DNA of 64,000 nt, taken from contig JBPRGG010000005.1 in the NCBI GenBank assembly GCA_051418075.1, positions 1-64,000 of the forward strand, in the 5' to 3' direction. Origin of the DNA: JBPRGG01 sp051418075 (GTDB lineage Bacteria > Bacteroidota > Bacteroidia > Cytophagales > Cyclobacteriaceae). The first letter of the stretch is position 1; each line of letters opens with the position of its first letter. Both the position numbers and the translations under genes were made by a program. Shown piece after piece: positions 7,964 through 16,414 of the stretch. The notes beneath the pieces were generated by a model that was not told the DNA's origin, did not search any database, and saw nothing but the letters and a program-made list of their open reading frames with translations.

Positions 7964-8812
7964 CTACTTCTCCATGTTTACTGTCAGCACCAGTACAGGC
8001 ACATCAGCCTGTTTCACCATGTCTTCGGATAAGCTGCCGGAGAAAAGATGAGATAATCCCTTTCGGGCGTGAGTAGTTACAGCCAGCAAATCTGCCTTTG
8101 CTTCATTTACCACGGCTTGAATAGCTTTTTCTTTGTTACTATCTGCTTTTAAATGAACAGTATAATTGCTAAAGCCATTTCCTGAGGCTAAATGTTCCAG
8201 TTCCGTTTTATGTTTCTCATCAACTTTAGAGCTACTGCTTACCACATGTAAAAAATGCACCTTCATATTCAGCTTTTGAGCCAGCTCTCTGATATAGACC
8301 AATTCTACCTTACCTTCTGTGGAAAGATCTACCGCTAAAACCATAGAGCCTGGATTGAAGGAGCTGGTATAATTTTTCACGGCCAATACCGGGCAATTAG
8401 CATCACGAATAATATTTTCAGTATGATTACCCACAAAGAACTCGGTAAATGTGCTTTCACCGCTGGTTCCCATCACCACCAGATCAATTCGCTCCTCTGA
8501 AATAAAGTCATTAATAGCGTCTGAATAATTTCCAACCTTTACCTTATAACTAATATTACTGTCGGGATATTTAGCTACAATATCCTCCATTCGCTGGTTA
8601 TTCTTGCGGATCAGCTCAGTCATAAATACCTGGGCTTCCATATCTTCTTTTTTATAAGCATCACCGGTGGCTGAAAAAGATTTATCCTGAACAGGCTCTA
8701 CATAATTCAATATGATGATTTCACCATTGAGCTTTTGGTTGAGATCTATAGCAGTTTGTAAACCATATAACGAAATATCGGAAAAATCTATGGGTATTAA
8801 TATTCTGAACAT
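7964..8812 (-). CDS. universal stress protein, tandem UspA domains
   Basis: A 282-residue cytoplasmic protein with two Usp domains (about 1-145 and 150-280). The first starts MFRILIPIDFSDISLYGLQT and ends with VVMGTSGESTFTEFFVGNHT, a variant of the nucleotide-binding G-2x-G-9x-G(S/T) motif. The second ends LLAVTTHARKGLSHLFSGSL. Tandem Usp proteins of this kind are widespread in Cytophagales. They are linked to stress survival, but the molecular function is usually unknown. It is divergent from the sigma-54-promoted gene at 9146. Confidence 0.9.
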   Translation of the reverse strand: MFRILIPIDFSDISLYGLQTAIDLNQKLNGEIIILNYVEPVQDKSFSATGDAYKKEDMEAQVFMTELIRKNNQRMEDIVAKYPDSNISYKVKVGNYSDAINDFISEERIDLVVMGTSGESTFTEFFVGNHTENIIRDANCPVLAVKNYTSSFNPGSMVLAVDLSTEGKVELVYIRELAQKLNMKVHFLHVVSSSSKVDEKHKTELEHLASGNGFSNYTVHLKADSNKEKAIQAVVNEAKADLLAVTTHARKGLSHLFSGSLSEDMVKQADVPVLVLTVNMEK

Positions 8813-8962
8813 TTGAAAAAAATTTGGTTAGACTATATCATTGCAACCTTCTTCCAGGGCTATTGTTTGCGGCTTATGGGGCTCAGACATGATCCGGTCA
8901 TAAATTGGCAGCCTGATGATTAAAAATGAACAGTACCACAGAAGCATTAGCAGGTTAAATAT

Positions 8963-8998
8963 GTTCGATTACGACCAAAAAAATGTATGATATCGAAC
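8963..8998. repeat. GTTCGAT / ATCGAAC inverted repeat, possible enhancer site
   Basis: Two perfect 7-bp arms, GTTCGAT (8963-8969) and ATCGAAC (8992-8998), lie 22 nt apart in the divergent spacer. The centre is about 130 nt before the start of transcription predicted from the sigma-54 element at 9083-9099, a normal distance for an activator-binding enhancer. It could equally act on the divergent stress gene, or be chance. Confidence 0.4.
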
Positions 8999-9082
8999 AC
9001 CCCAATTTGGGAAACTCATTTTCAATCTCCATTTAAAAAGCCTATAAGCCGCTTATAAATAAAATAAATGAGGAAACTTATT

Positions 9083-9099
9083 TTGGCACAAGCTTGGCA
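9083..9099 (+). promoter_or_regulatory. sigma-54 (-24/-12) promoter
   Basis: TTGGCACAAGCTTGGCA matches the consensus YTGGCACGRNNNTTGCW at 12 of its 14 defined positions. It keeps both invariant doublets at the right spacing: GG at 9085-9086 and GC at 9097-9098. It sits 47 nt before the ATG at 9146, and RpoN is encoded 3.8 kb away. No activator gene is visible here. Confidence 0.7.
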
Positions 9100-9145
9100 G
9101 ACTTACCACCAGTTACAATAAATTATTAACTTAAAATAAAATGTT

Positions 9146-9574
9146 ATGAATATGACTTTTCAATTAATTAGCAAAAAGATTACTGCCTTATTTTTTATGG
9201 TATTATTGGTAGCCGGAGCAGCTGTTGCAGGCGGTCAGGATGACGAGAAAGTAGATAAAACCACCCTGAAAACAAGGGAAGCCGTTTCTAAAGCCAGCCC
9301 TGACGATTGGTTTACCCTGGCTAAATCAGCGGAAAAATGTATTAAAAAACAGGTAAACCTGAAAGAAGCAGCAAAATGGCTGGATCAGTCCCTTGAAATC
9401 AAAGAAACTTCTTATAATTTAAGTGTAAAAGGCGACTATTATTATGCCAATAAATTACCTGATAAAGCATTGGAATATTATGTGAAAAGTCTGCAGGTAG
9501 GTAAGAAGCAGGATGTTAATTTTGACGGCAGACAGGTGCAACAAAAGATAGCTGACTTGTACTTGAATAATTAA
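9146..9574 (+). CDS. small secreted TPR-like protein, sigma-54 controlled
   Basis: A 142-residue protein with a clear signal peptide (ALFFMVLLVAGAAVAGG), so the mature protein is about 115 residues. The mature part has helical pairs resembling two or three tetratricopeptide units (EAAKWLDQSLEIKETSYNLS, GDYYYANKLPDKALEYYVKS). These typically bind other proteins. I recognise no named family. The interest lies in its control: a near-consensus sigma-54 promoter 47 nt upstream with a dyad further up, and a strong terminator 27 nt after the stop, so it is a single-gene unit. Confidence 0.7.
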   Translation: MNMTFQLISKKITALFFMVLLVAGAAVAGGQDDEKVDKTTLKTREAVSKASPDDWFTLAKSAEKCIKKQVNLKEAAKWLDQSLEIKETSYNLSVKGDYYYANKLPDKALEYYVKSLQVGKKQDVNFDGRQVQQKIADLYLNN

Positions 9575-9600
9575 TCAAGCATACATGTTTAGGTTCCCCC

Positions 9601-9630
9601 AAAGGCCTCTTTTTAAAAGAGGCCTTTTTC
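9601..9630 (+). terminator. strong intrinsic terminator
   Basis: A perfect palindrome at 9601-9626 with a GC core (GGCCTCTT/AAGAGGCC) runs directly into a T-rich tract. It ends the transcript of the gene at 9146. Confidence 0.9.
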
Positions 9631-10108
9631 TATAAGCAATAATGTAAGGGAATTATTCAGATGGTTATTGATGCTTTCTGCTTTGTAATATACATTCTAC
9701 CTTCTTCCATCTTTTGATCTGGCCGGATGGGAGGTGCATTTTTTGGCTTGATATAAAAAGTTGACTAAAAAATCAAGAAATAAATAAATTCCCTCACCTT
9801 TCGAGGCCTTTAAGCTCGGGGCCATCGTAGCTTGGGCACAAATTCAACGGTCCGCGGTCAAAAAAACCAGAAATATGGGATTACTTTCGATGTTGCAGAA
9901 AAAATTTCCTTGTACTTTCGACCTTTTTTCCTGATCTCTTACCTTTTATCACGTCCTTTACGTTTCGGGCCAGCCCTGCTTTTGACTGTCTCACAATCAC
10001 CTGGCTTTTTTAGAAATTTTTTATTTTCCTGGATCTGATACATATAACTGTTTACAGAATATCCTCATATTTGAACTTATTCCGACTTCAGGCTAAAAAT
10101 GCTACCTT
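9631..10108. other. intergenic region without a convincing gene
   Basis: 478 nt of mixed composition. A 68-codon plus frame at 9832-10038 shows neither coding character nor a start signal. The region must carry the promoter of the transporter gene at 10109, but I see no clear box. Confidence 0.4.
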
Positions 10109-11089
10109 TTGAAGATATCCAGATATATACCTGAACCATTTATTATTGGTCTTTTTGCTATGATCATCCTGTCTTATTTGAGACCTGGATTGGGTATGGA
10201 AGATAATTTGATCCAATTAAACTGGATCATTGATACTGGTATTGTAGTGATCTTCTTTCTTTATGGGCTGAAATTGCATCCCCAAAAAATTAAGGCTGGT
10301 TTGAGTAACTGGAGAATGCATCTTAACATTCAAGCGATCACCTTTGTAATTTTCCCCCTCCTGATAGGGGGCTTTTATCCTTTTTTTTATCAAACACCCT
10401 TTGAACTGCTTTGGATAGCTGTTTTTTTTCTGGCTGCCTTACCTTCCACTGTGTCATCATCTGTGGTGATGGTATCCCTGGCTCAGGGAAATGTGGTGGG
10501 GGCTATTTTTAATGCCAGTCTATCCGGACTTTTGGGTGTTATCATTACTCCGGCCTGGATGGGCGTTTTTTTAGGTTCAGGGAATGCTGATTTTGAATTC
10601 CTGAATGTTTTATTGGACCTTTTTCTACAAATCCTTGCTCCAGTGATCCTGGGTGTGTTGCTTCAATCCTTTTTTGGAGCCTGGGTAGAAAAACACAAAA
10701 AAAACCTGGCCTGGTTTGACAAATCCATCATTTTACTGATTGTTTATAAAAGTTTCAGTAATTCCTTTCTGTCCGGTATATTCGCAGCCATTGGCATGCA
10801 ATACATCATTTTGTTACTGTTATCAGTGGTTGTTTTATTCTTTTTTATTTTGTGGTTTTCTGGTAAACTGGCTGATTGGCAAGGTTTTAACCGGGAAGAT
10901 CGAATTACTGTTCAGTTTTGTGGCACTAAAAAATCTTTGGTGCATGGCTCGGTGATGGCTACCGTGATTTTTGCCGGTATGTCTGGCAGTGGTATCATGT
11001 TATTGCCCATTATGATGTATCATGCTTTTCAACTGTTTTACATCAGCCTGCTGGCTCAGAAATATCGTAAAGAAATTCAGGTCAGTTAA
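10109..11089 (+). CDS. bile acid:sodium symporter-like transporter (SBF-like/BASS)
   Basis: A 326-residue inner-membrane protein with about nine or ten hydrophobic segments. It matches the SBF-like branch of the bile acid:sodium symporter superfamily (DPFIIGLF-like N-terminus EPFIIGLFAMIILSY, then FFLYGLKLHP, LAALPSTVSSSVVMVSLAQG and the late GTKKSLVHGS motif). The substrate is unknown; relatives move organic anions. No ATG is available upstream: an in-frame TAA lies at 10094, and the ATG at 10099 is in another frame. The start is therefore a TTG at 10109, which gives the family's normal N-terminus. It is followed by the DUF1080 lipoprotein gene 63 nt downstream and may be cotranscribed with it. 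Confidence 0.85.
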   Translation: MKISRYIPEPFIIGLFAMIILSYLRPGLGMEDNLIQLNWIIDTGIVVIFFLYGLKLHPQKIKAGLSNWRMHLNIQAITFVIFPLLIGGFYPFFYQTPFELLWIAVFFLAALPSTVSSSVVMVSLAQGNVVGAIFNASLSGLLGVIITPAWMGVFLGSGNADFEFLNVLLDLFLQILAPVILGVLLQSFFGAWVEKHKKNLAWFDKSIILLIVYKSFSNSFLSGIFAAIGMQYIILLLLSVVVLFFFILWFSGKLADWQGFNREDRITVQFCGTKKSLVHGSVMATVIFAGMSGSGIMLLPIMMYHAFQLFYISLLAQKYRKEIQVS

Positions 11090-11152
11090 TTAGTGGTTTG
11101 GGTCAAATTTCTAAATTTTTTATTACCTTAAGGCATGCAAATAAAGTTGTTT

Positions 11153-11827
11153 ATGAAAAAGCTATTTTTCCTGGTTAGTGTGATTATTTTGTTTGGCTGT
11201 GAAACCGATCAAAACATCCGGCTTTTTAATGGAGAAGATCTAACTGGCTGGCATATTGATGTGCCGGCAATGGATGAAGATACCAATGTGGAAAGTCCCT
11301 TCCTGGTGCGGAATGGTATGCTGGTTAGCATGGGGACACCTCAGGGACATATTATCACTGATGAAATCTATGAAAATTACCAGCTGGACGTAGAATATCG
11401 CTTTGCCGGTGAACCGGGTAATTGTGGGGTATTGGTGCATGCTTCCACTCCCAGATCCTTATATAAAATGTTCCCTAAATCCATCGAGGTGCAAATGATG
11501 CATGAAAATGCCGGAGATTTCTGGTGTATTGTGGAGGATATCCGGGTACCTAATATGGTGGTCAGAAGGGGGCCGGAAGAAGAATGGGGCATTACCGAAG
11601 GTAAAAACCGTCGCATACTTAATATGACTGATGGTTCCGAGAATCCGGTAGGTGAATGGAATCATATGAAGATACAATGTATTGCCGATTCTGTAAAGGT
11701 TTGGGTCAATGACGATTATGTAAATTTTGGTTATGCCTGTACTGCCCGGAGAGGCCAAATTGCTCTTCAGGCAGAAGGTTCCGAGGTTGAATTTCGAAGG
11801 GTAGAGCTTACATCCTTGAAACCATAA
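11153..11827 (+). CDS. DUF1080 lipoprotein (3-keto-disaccharide hydrolase family)
   Basis: A lipoprotein with signal MKKLFFLVSVIILFGC (lipobox LFGC). The start at 11153 is preferred to an in-frame ATG at 11135, because it puts the basic residues at the N-terminus. The mature part is one DUF1080 jelly-roll: LFNGEDLTGWHI, ENYQLDVEYRFAGEPGNCGV, IEVQMMHENAGDFW, GEWNHMKIQCI and GQIALQAEGSEVEFRRVEL are the family's strand and substrate-site signatures. Characterised members cleave 3-keto-glycosides or disaccharides made by an oxidoreductase. It is probably periplasmic or outer-membrane bound. A Gfo/Idh/MocA oxidoreductase and sugar isomerase-like proteins lie within 10 kb and could act with it. Confidence 0.88.
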   Translation: MKKLFFLVSVIILFGCETDQNIRLFNGEDLTGWHIDVPAMDEDTNVESPFLVRNGMLVSMGTPQGHIITDEIYENYQLDVEYRFAGEPGNCGVLVHASTPRSLYKMFPKSIEVQMMHENAGDFWCIVEDIRVPNMVVRRGPEEEWGITEGKNRRILNMTDGSENPVGEWNHMKIQCIADSVKVWVNDDYVNFGYACTARRGQIALQAEGSEVEFRRVELTSLKP

Positions 11828-12428
11828 ATGATTTTAAGCTGACTGCATTTAAATAAGTTTTTTTACGCCCGGGCCCTGGACTTGGTCGTTAGATATTTGT
11901 GCCTCAGCTAAAATTCAGGAATGGTTGTGATCTCAATACCAGGAAGAGACCTGTCAGGGTTAACTTACGAAACAAGCAATTTTGCACCTGTTCTGGGTTC
12001 TGGGGCCGTATGTTTTTGCTGGTGGCAGTTCAGTTTATAATTTCTTCTAAAGCTTTTTTTAAAAGCCAAACTTGATGCAGTTTCTTATATGCTAAACCTC
12101 CACTCAGCCAAATGTTTCCTAGTTCTTGGCTTATAAACATCAACGTCATTGTCCTTATTGCAGGAGAATGCAAATATCAAGGCTAATCAGATTAAGTTTT
12201 TTTGTCATATTCTATTTCTATTTGGTCTAAATCGTCTCTTTGATAGAAGCGTTTTTCTATTAATGAGGTGAGTAATTTTAGTTAAACTAAATGTACTGGA
12301 AATAAATGCCACTCCAAAGCGTCAATTTCGAGGTGTAATTTCTCCATTCGGCTAATTTGTGGTTGAGGTCACAGATTTTTATCATTATTCAATTAAAAAT
12401 CCTTGTGTACTGGAACTTCATTATTTTA
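11828..12428. other. intergenic region, no supported gene
   Basis: 601 nt. A 39-codon minus-strand frame (12030-12149) looks weakly protein-like but has no recognisable homolog and no upstream or downstream continuation. No tRNA, terminator or repeat is evident. Confidence 0.4.
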
Positions 12429-12908
12429 CTACAGTTTATAAAAAATCCCGAACTCCCCGGTAAAATTTGATTGTATATTATCTATATAATCATATAGACC
12501 GTAACCAAACATTAAATTTATTCCTACTACCTGGCTGATGGTAAATTCAAAACCCGGGCCAAATCCTAAATTCATAGACAATTCTGCCTGGTTACTATCC
12601 CAATCATCCTGCCAATAAAAGTGATTGGCCGCAAATAGAAAGAGGTCTACATTTTTACCGTCTTTTAATTTTATCAGCCAGGTTGTCCCCAGGCTTACAA
12701 AAGTGTCATCTTCCCCAATCACTGGTAAAAAAGTAACCTGAAATCCATGCTTGACCGGCCAATAACGATAAGAAAGCCCTACTCCGGTGGAAAATCCGGC
12801 CGCTGCACCAATAGAGTGGCCACTAAGCCGAATAGTGTCTGGCGTTGTCTGAGCTTTGGATGTTGAGAACAGGCCGCATATTAATAGTATAATTACAAAA
12901 CGTAACAT
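12429..12908 (-). CDS. outer-membrane beta-barrel-like protein, unknown
   Basis: A 159-residue protein with a signal peptide (MLRFVIILLICGLFSTSKAQ). It is followed by alternating hydrophobic strands with aromatic girdle residues (AAGFSTGVGLSYRYWPVKHG, FLFAANHFYWQDDW, ISQVVGINLMFGYGLYDYID) and ends GEFGIFYKL, a terminal beta-strand with aromatic and hydrophobic residues as in small porin-like barrels. The function is unknown. It stands alone on the minus strand between two plus-strand units. Confidence 0.65.
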   Translation of the reverse strand: MLRFVIILLICGLFSTSKAQTTPDTIRLSGHSIGAAAGFSTGVGLSYRYWPVKHGFQVTFLPVIGEDDTFVSLGTTWLIKLKDGKNVDLFLFAANHFYWQDDWDSNQAELSMNLGFGPGFEFTISQVVGINLMFGYGLYDYIDNIQSNFTGEFGIFYKL

Positions 12909-13229
12909 AATTTATCGATTAGTTAATGCTAAATTATCACTTTTTTATGATGGTACAATGAAATTTTTTAATATATAAACGGGCTTGTTTCAGGGATTTT
13001 TTAAAAATAAGCTACTAGATAATGGTATATTATTTATTTTTGGTTTTCGGGTAATAAACTTCGCCTTAGTCTTAACAGGAAGATTTAGGGCTAAGCCAGG
13101 TGTTTTAAACTATTTTTAAATTTAAAGATCTGATTTTAAGTCATTTAATACAATAAACCTTTGTTTTCTACATTTTATTACCGGATTGGAACAGAAGTTG
13201 CTTATAAATAAAGAAAAAATTTTGATATA
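12909..13229. other. divergent intergenic region
   Basis: 321 AT-rich nucleotides between the minus-strand barrel gene and the yceI operon. It must hold both promoters. No box with correct spacing and no gene were recognised. Confidence 0.4.
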
Positions 13230-13835
13230 ATGAGACAATTTGCATATGTTATAGCTTTTGCCCTTGTATTTCAAATAGCCTCCTGGCAGGTAGTTGAAGC
13301 ACAAGATGTTACTTTAAATGTAACTGATCAGTCTGAAATGTTTATTGAAGGAACTTCTACCCTGCATGACTGGAAAAGTGAAGTGAAGGAAGTAAAAGGT
13401 ATGGTGGTAATTCCCAAATCCATGTTGAAAAAAGTAAAAGCGGGAGATAAGCTAGCTGAGGTGGAAGTCAGGATGACCGTAAAAAGTATCGAAAGTGGCC
13501 GGGGTGGAGTGATGGATAAGCGGACCTGGGGAGCATTGAAAGCGGAGGAAAATCCAGAGGTGATCTTTAAATTGAATGAGGCTGAAGTGGCGGAGGTAAA
13601 AGATAAGCATAATTTTATTTTGAAGACTGCCGGGGACCTGACCATTGCTGGTGTTACTAAACCCATAGAAATGGAAATTTCCGCCACCAAGATGGACGAT
13701 GGTTCTTATAAATTCAGCGGGAATAAAAAATTCAAAATGACCGAATATGAAATAGATCCTCCTACAGCCATGTTTGGTCAGATTGAAACAGGAGATGAAG
13801 TAAATATCGTTTTTGATATTATTGCGAAATCATAA
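13230..13835 (+). CDS. YceI-family periplasmic protein
   Basis: A 201-residue protein with a signal peptide (VIAFALVFQIASWQVVEAQ) and one YceI lipocalin-like barrel: SEMFIEGTSTLHDWKSEV, KSIESGRGGVMDKRTWGALK, NPEVIFKLNE, GDLTIAGVTKPIEMEI and the final TGDEVNIVFDI. The family binds isoprenoid-type lipids in the periplasm; its physiological role is unsettled. It is first in a probable operon: the SUMF1-like gene starts 24 nt after its stop and the oxidoreductase follows. Confidence 0.92.
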   Translation: MRQFAYVIAFALVFQIASWQVVEAQDVTLNVTDQSEMFIEGTSTLHDWKSEVKEVKGMVVIPKSMLKKVKAGDKLAEVEVRMTVKSIESGRGGVMDKRTWGALKAEENPEVIFKLNEAEVAEVKDKHNFILKTAGDLTIAGVTKPIEMEISATKMDDGSYKFSGNKKFKMTEYEIDPPTAMFGQIETGDEVNIVFDIIAKS

Positions 13836-13859
13836 ATCATAAATTGTAATTCTAAATCT

Positions 13860-14837
13860 ATGAAAATATTTTCAATATTAGGTTCGGTATTCATAATACC
13901 GATGCTTATAGTAGGGCAGTCATTGAGTTTGGCCCAGCCAATGCAGGAACAACCAATGGAAATACCGGGTTCAGACATCAAATTGGACATGGTGTTAATT
14001 CCGGCCGGAGAATATCAGATGGGAAGCCCGGCTGATCAGCCAAAACACCAGGAAGATGAAGCCCCCCAACATACAGTAAAAATTGATTCCTTTTGGATGG
14101 GTAAGTTTGAAATAACCTGGGATCTTTTTGAACTGTTTCTGAATAAAGATAAAGAATTGGTGACTTCCAATGAAATGGCAGATGCGGTGGCCCGTCCCAG
14201 TCCTCCATACGAGGACCCCAGTTTCGGTATGGGTAAATATGGCTATCCGGCTGCCAGCATGACCCAGTACTCAGCCCTGATGTTTTGTAAATGGATTTCG
14301 AATCTTACCGGTGAGTTTTACCGGTTGCCAACAGAAGCAGAATGGGAATATGCCTGTAAAGCAGGTACTGAAACTGCCTATTCTTTCGGAGATGATGTAG
14401 AAAAATTAGATGAATATGCCTGGTACTATGAGAATAGCAATTATGCTTATCATAAAGTAGGGGAGAAAAAACCAAATCCTTGGGGTCTTTACGATATGCA
14501 TGGCAATGTTTCAGAATGGACTTTGGATCAGTATTATCCTGATTTTTATACTAATTTTAAGGATGTACCAGTGGCCGTTAATCCCTGGGCAGAGCCGGTG
14601 GATTTACATCCCCGCTCGGTGAAAGGAGGTTCTTATGATGACGATCCGGAAGCATTAAGAAGTGCCAACCGTATTGCATCTGACCCGGATAGGTGGAAAA
14701 GAAGGGACCCCCAGATTCCCAAAAGTTTCTGGTGGAATACCGACTCGCCTTTTGTAGGATTCAGGTTAGTAAAACCATACAAGCAACCTACAGAAGAAGA
14801 ATTGGCAGAATTCTGGTCAATTACTTTGGATGAATAA
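13860..14837 (+). CDS. SUMF1/formylglycine-generating-enzyme-like protein without catalytic Cys
   Basis: A 325-residue exported protein (signal KIFSILGSVFIIPMLIVGQ). The FGE-sulfatase (SUMF1) fold is clear from MVLIPAGEYQMGSP, HTVKIDSFWMGKFEIT, RLPTEAEWEYACKAGTETAY, YDMHGNVSEWTLDQY, the KGGSYDDDPE segment and FVGFRLV. True formylglycine-generating enzymes have copper-binding cysteines after the GGS motif. Here the segment is Asp-rich and has none, so sulfatase activation is unlikely. Relatives act in other oxidations, as lectin-like domains, or as scaffolds. It lies second in an operon between yceI and a Tat-exported Gfo/Idh/MocA oxidoreductase, so it may work with that enzyme in the periplasm. 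Confidence 0.85.
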   Translation: MKIFSILGSVFIIPMLIVGQSLSLAQPMQEQPMEIPGSDIKLDMVLIPAGEYQMGSPADQPKHQEDEAPQHTVKIDSFWMGKFEITWDLFELFLNKDKELVTSNEMADAVARPSPPYEDPSFGMGKYGYPAASMTQYSALMFCKWISNLTGEFYRLPTEAEWEYACKAGTETAYSFGDDVEKLDEYAWYYENSNYAYHKVGEKKPNPWGLYDMHGNVSEWTLDQYYPDFYTNFKDVPVAVNPWAEPVDLHPRSVKGGSYDDDPEALRSANRIASDPDRWKRRDPQIPKSFWWNTDSPFVGFRLVKPYKQPTEEELAEFWSITLDE

Positions 14838-14895
14838 ACTTTTTCCATAAATTTATTACATGTTTTAGGTAAATTAACCCAAAAATTAAAAATAT

Positions 14896-16212
14896 ATGAA
14901 TCTTAAAGATAAATCGTTTAATCGCCGCAGCTTTGTAAAGGGTTCTGCAGCAGTTATGGGCGGACTTATGGTTAACCCGCTTTCAATTGATAAAGCTGCT
15001 TTTGCTGCAGCCAGAGGTGAAATTAAAGTTGCTTTAGTAGGTTGTGGCGGTAGAGGAACAGGAGCGGCAGTGCAGGCTCTGAGCACCAAGGAAGATGTAA
15101 AATTAGTGGCTATGGCTGATGCCTTCAGGGACAGGTTGGATAGCAGTTACAAAAATATAGCAGAGAAGATATCCTCCAGTGAAAAAGTGGATGTGCCGGA
15201 CAGCCGCAAATATGTTGGTTTTGATGCCTATAAACAAGCGATTGATGAAGCCGATGTGGTTATTTTGGCCACCCCTCCAGGTTTCAGACCTATGCATTTT
15301 GATTATGCCATTGAGAATGGTAAGCATGTTTTCATGGAAAAACCCTTAGCTACTGATGCACCAGGAGTTAGACAGGTACTGGAAACAGCTGAAAAAGCCA
15401 AACAAAAGAAATTAAATGTGGTAGTAGGTCTGCAAAGGCACTACCAAACCGTATATCGTGAAATGATGAAGCGAATTCATGATGGTGAAATTGGTGATGT
15501 TGTAGCAGCACAGGCTTATTGGAATGGCGGTGGCGTTTGGGTGCGTGAACGTCAGCCTCAATGGAATGAAATGGAATACCAGATGAGGAACTGGTATTAT
15601 TTCAACTGGTTGTGTGGTGATCATATTACAGAACAACATATTCACAACATAGACGTGATCAACTGGGCCAAAAATGCTTATCCGGTAAGTGCACAGGGTA
15701 TGGGTGGACGTGAAGTAAGGACCGGCAGAGAACATGGAGAGATTTTTGACCACCATTACGTAGAATTTACCTATGATGATGGTTCTATCATGAACAGCCA
15801 ATGCCGGCATATCAAAGGTTGCTGGAATAAAGTAGGAGAACATATGCAGGGAACCAAAGGTAGGGCCGATAGCAGTGGAACTATTTATGACCTGAAAGGC
15901 AATGTAGTTTGGAAACACAGAGACAAGGATGATCCGAACCCATACCAGCAGGAACATGATGAATTGTTTTCAGCTATTGCTAAAGGTGATTATAAATTTG
16001 CTGATGCAGAAAATGGTGCAAAAAGTACCATGACATCACTTTTAGGTAGAATGTGTACATATTCCGGTCAGAAAATAAGCTGGGACGAAGCATTGAACTC
16101 CAATGTTAGCCTGATGCCGGAAAGGTTTGCCTGGGATGCCACCCCTCCGGTATTGCCCCAGGAAGATGGATTCTATCCGGTACCTGTACCAGGAGAAACC
16201 AAAGTGTTGTAA
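14896..16212 (+). CDS. Tat-exported Gfo/Idh/MocA oxidoreductase
   Basis: A 438-residue NAD(P)-type oxidoreductase of the glucose-fructose oxidoreductase family. It begins with a twin-arginine signal (NRRSFVKGSAAVMGG), so it is folded with its cofactor before export. The Rossmann loop VALVGCGGRGTG spans about 46-56, and the EKP motif (E148-K149-P150, FMEKPL) marks the catalytic lysine. Further signatures are QRHYQTVY and ITEQHIHNIDVINW, the histidine-containing active-site segment. Periplasmic members oxidise sugars at C3 or rearrange glycosides. It is last in the yceI / SUMF1-like operon (59 nt gap) and followed by a terminator. A partner role with the DUF1080 lipoprotein is inferred. Confidence 0.92.
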   Translation: MNLKDKSFNRRSFVKGSAAVMGGLMVNPLSIDKAAFAAARGEIKVALVGCGGRGTGAAVQALSTKEDVKLVAMADAFRDRLDSSYKNIAEKISSSEKVDVPDSRKYVGFDAYKQAIDEADVVILATPPGFRPMHFDYAIENGKHVFMEKPLATDAPGVRQVLETAEKAKQKKLNVVVGLQRHYQTVYREMMKRIHDGEIGDVVAAQAYWNGGGVWVRERQPQWNEMEYQMRNWYYFNWLCGDHITEQHIHNIDVINWAKNAYPVSAQGMGGREVRTGREHGEIFDHHYVEFTYDDGSIMNSQCRHIKGCWNKVGEHMQGTKGRADSSGTIYDLKGNVVWKHRDKDDPNPYQQEHDELFSAIAKGDYKFADAENGAKSTMTSLLGRMCTYSGQKISWDEALNSNVSLMPERFAWDATPPVLPQEDGFYPVPVPGETKVL

Positions 16213-16239
16213 AAATAAATTGAATATAAAATGATATAA

Positions 16240-16270
16240 AGGTGCTGCTGATTGTGGCACCTTTTTTTTG
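16240..16270 (+). terminator. intrinsic terminator of the yceI operon
   Basis: The stem GGTGC...GCACC is followed by eight Ts, about 30 nt after the oxidoreductase stop. Confidence 0.8.
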
Positions 16271-16414
16271 AGCTTGTCTGAATCAAGTTGGGAGGTTTTC
16301 ATCAAAATCTGATCCGTAGATCAGCTATTGGTTTTATTTCTGTATGGCGGTAGTCCTAAACAATCCCTGCTTTCACCCCATTTACAATAAAAAATTTAAT
16401 TCTTATTCGCTTCG

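Noticed and set aside
8847..8864. TGGAAGAAGGTTGCA on the minus strand as a sigma-54 promoter of the stress gene
   Set aside because: The GG-GC spacing is one base short and the -24 half is poor. Sigma-54 spacing is strict.
9832..10038. 68-codon plus frame in the spacer before the transporter gene
   Set aside because: Composition and residue pattern do not look coding, and it overlaps the probable promoter region.
12030..12149. 39-codon minus-strand frame MTLMFISQELGNIWLSGG...
   Set aside because: Protein-like but isolated, without extension, family or neighbouring signal. Too short to support as a gene.
13860..14837. Formylglycine-generating enzyme (sulfatase activator)
   Set aside because: No cysteines in the active-site segment and no sulfatase gene nearby.
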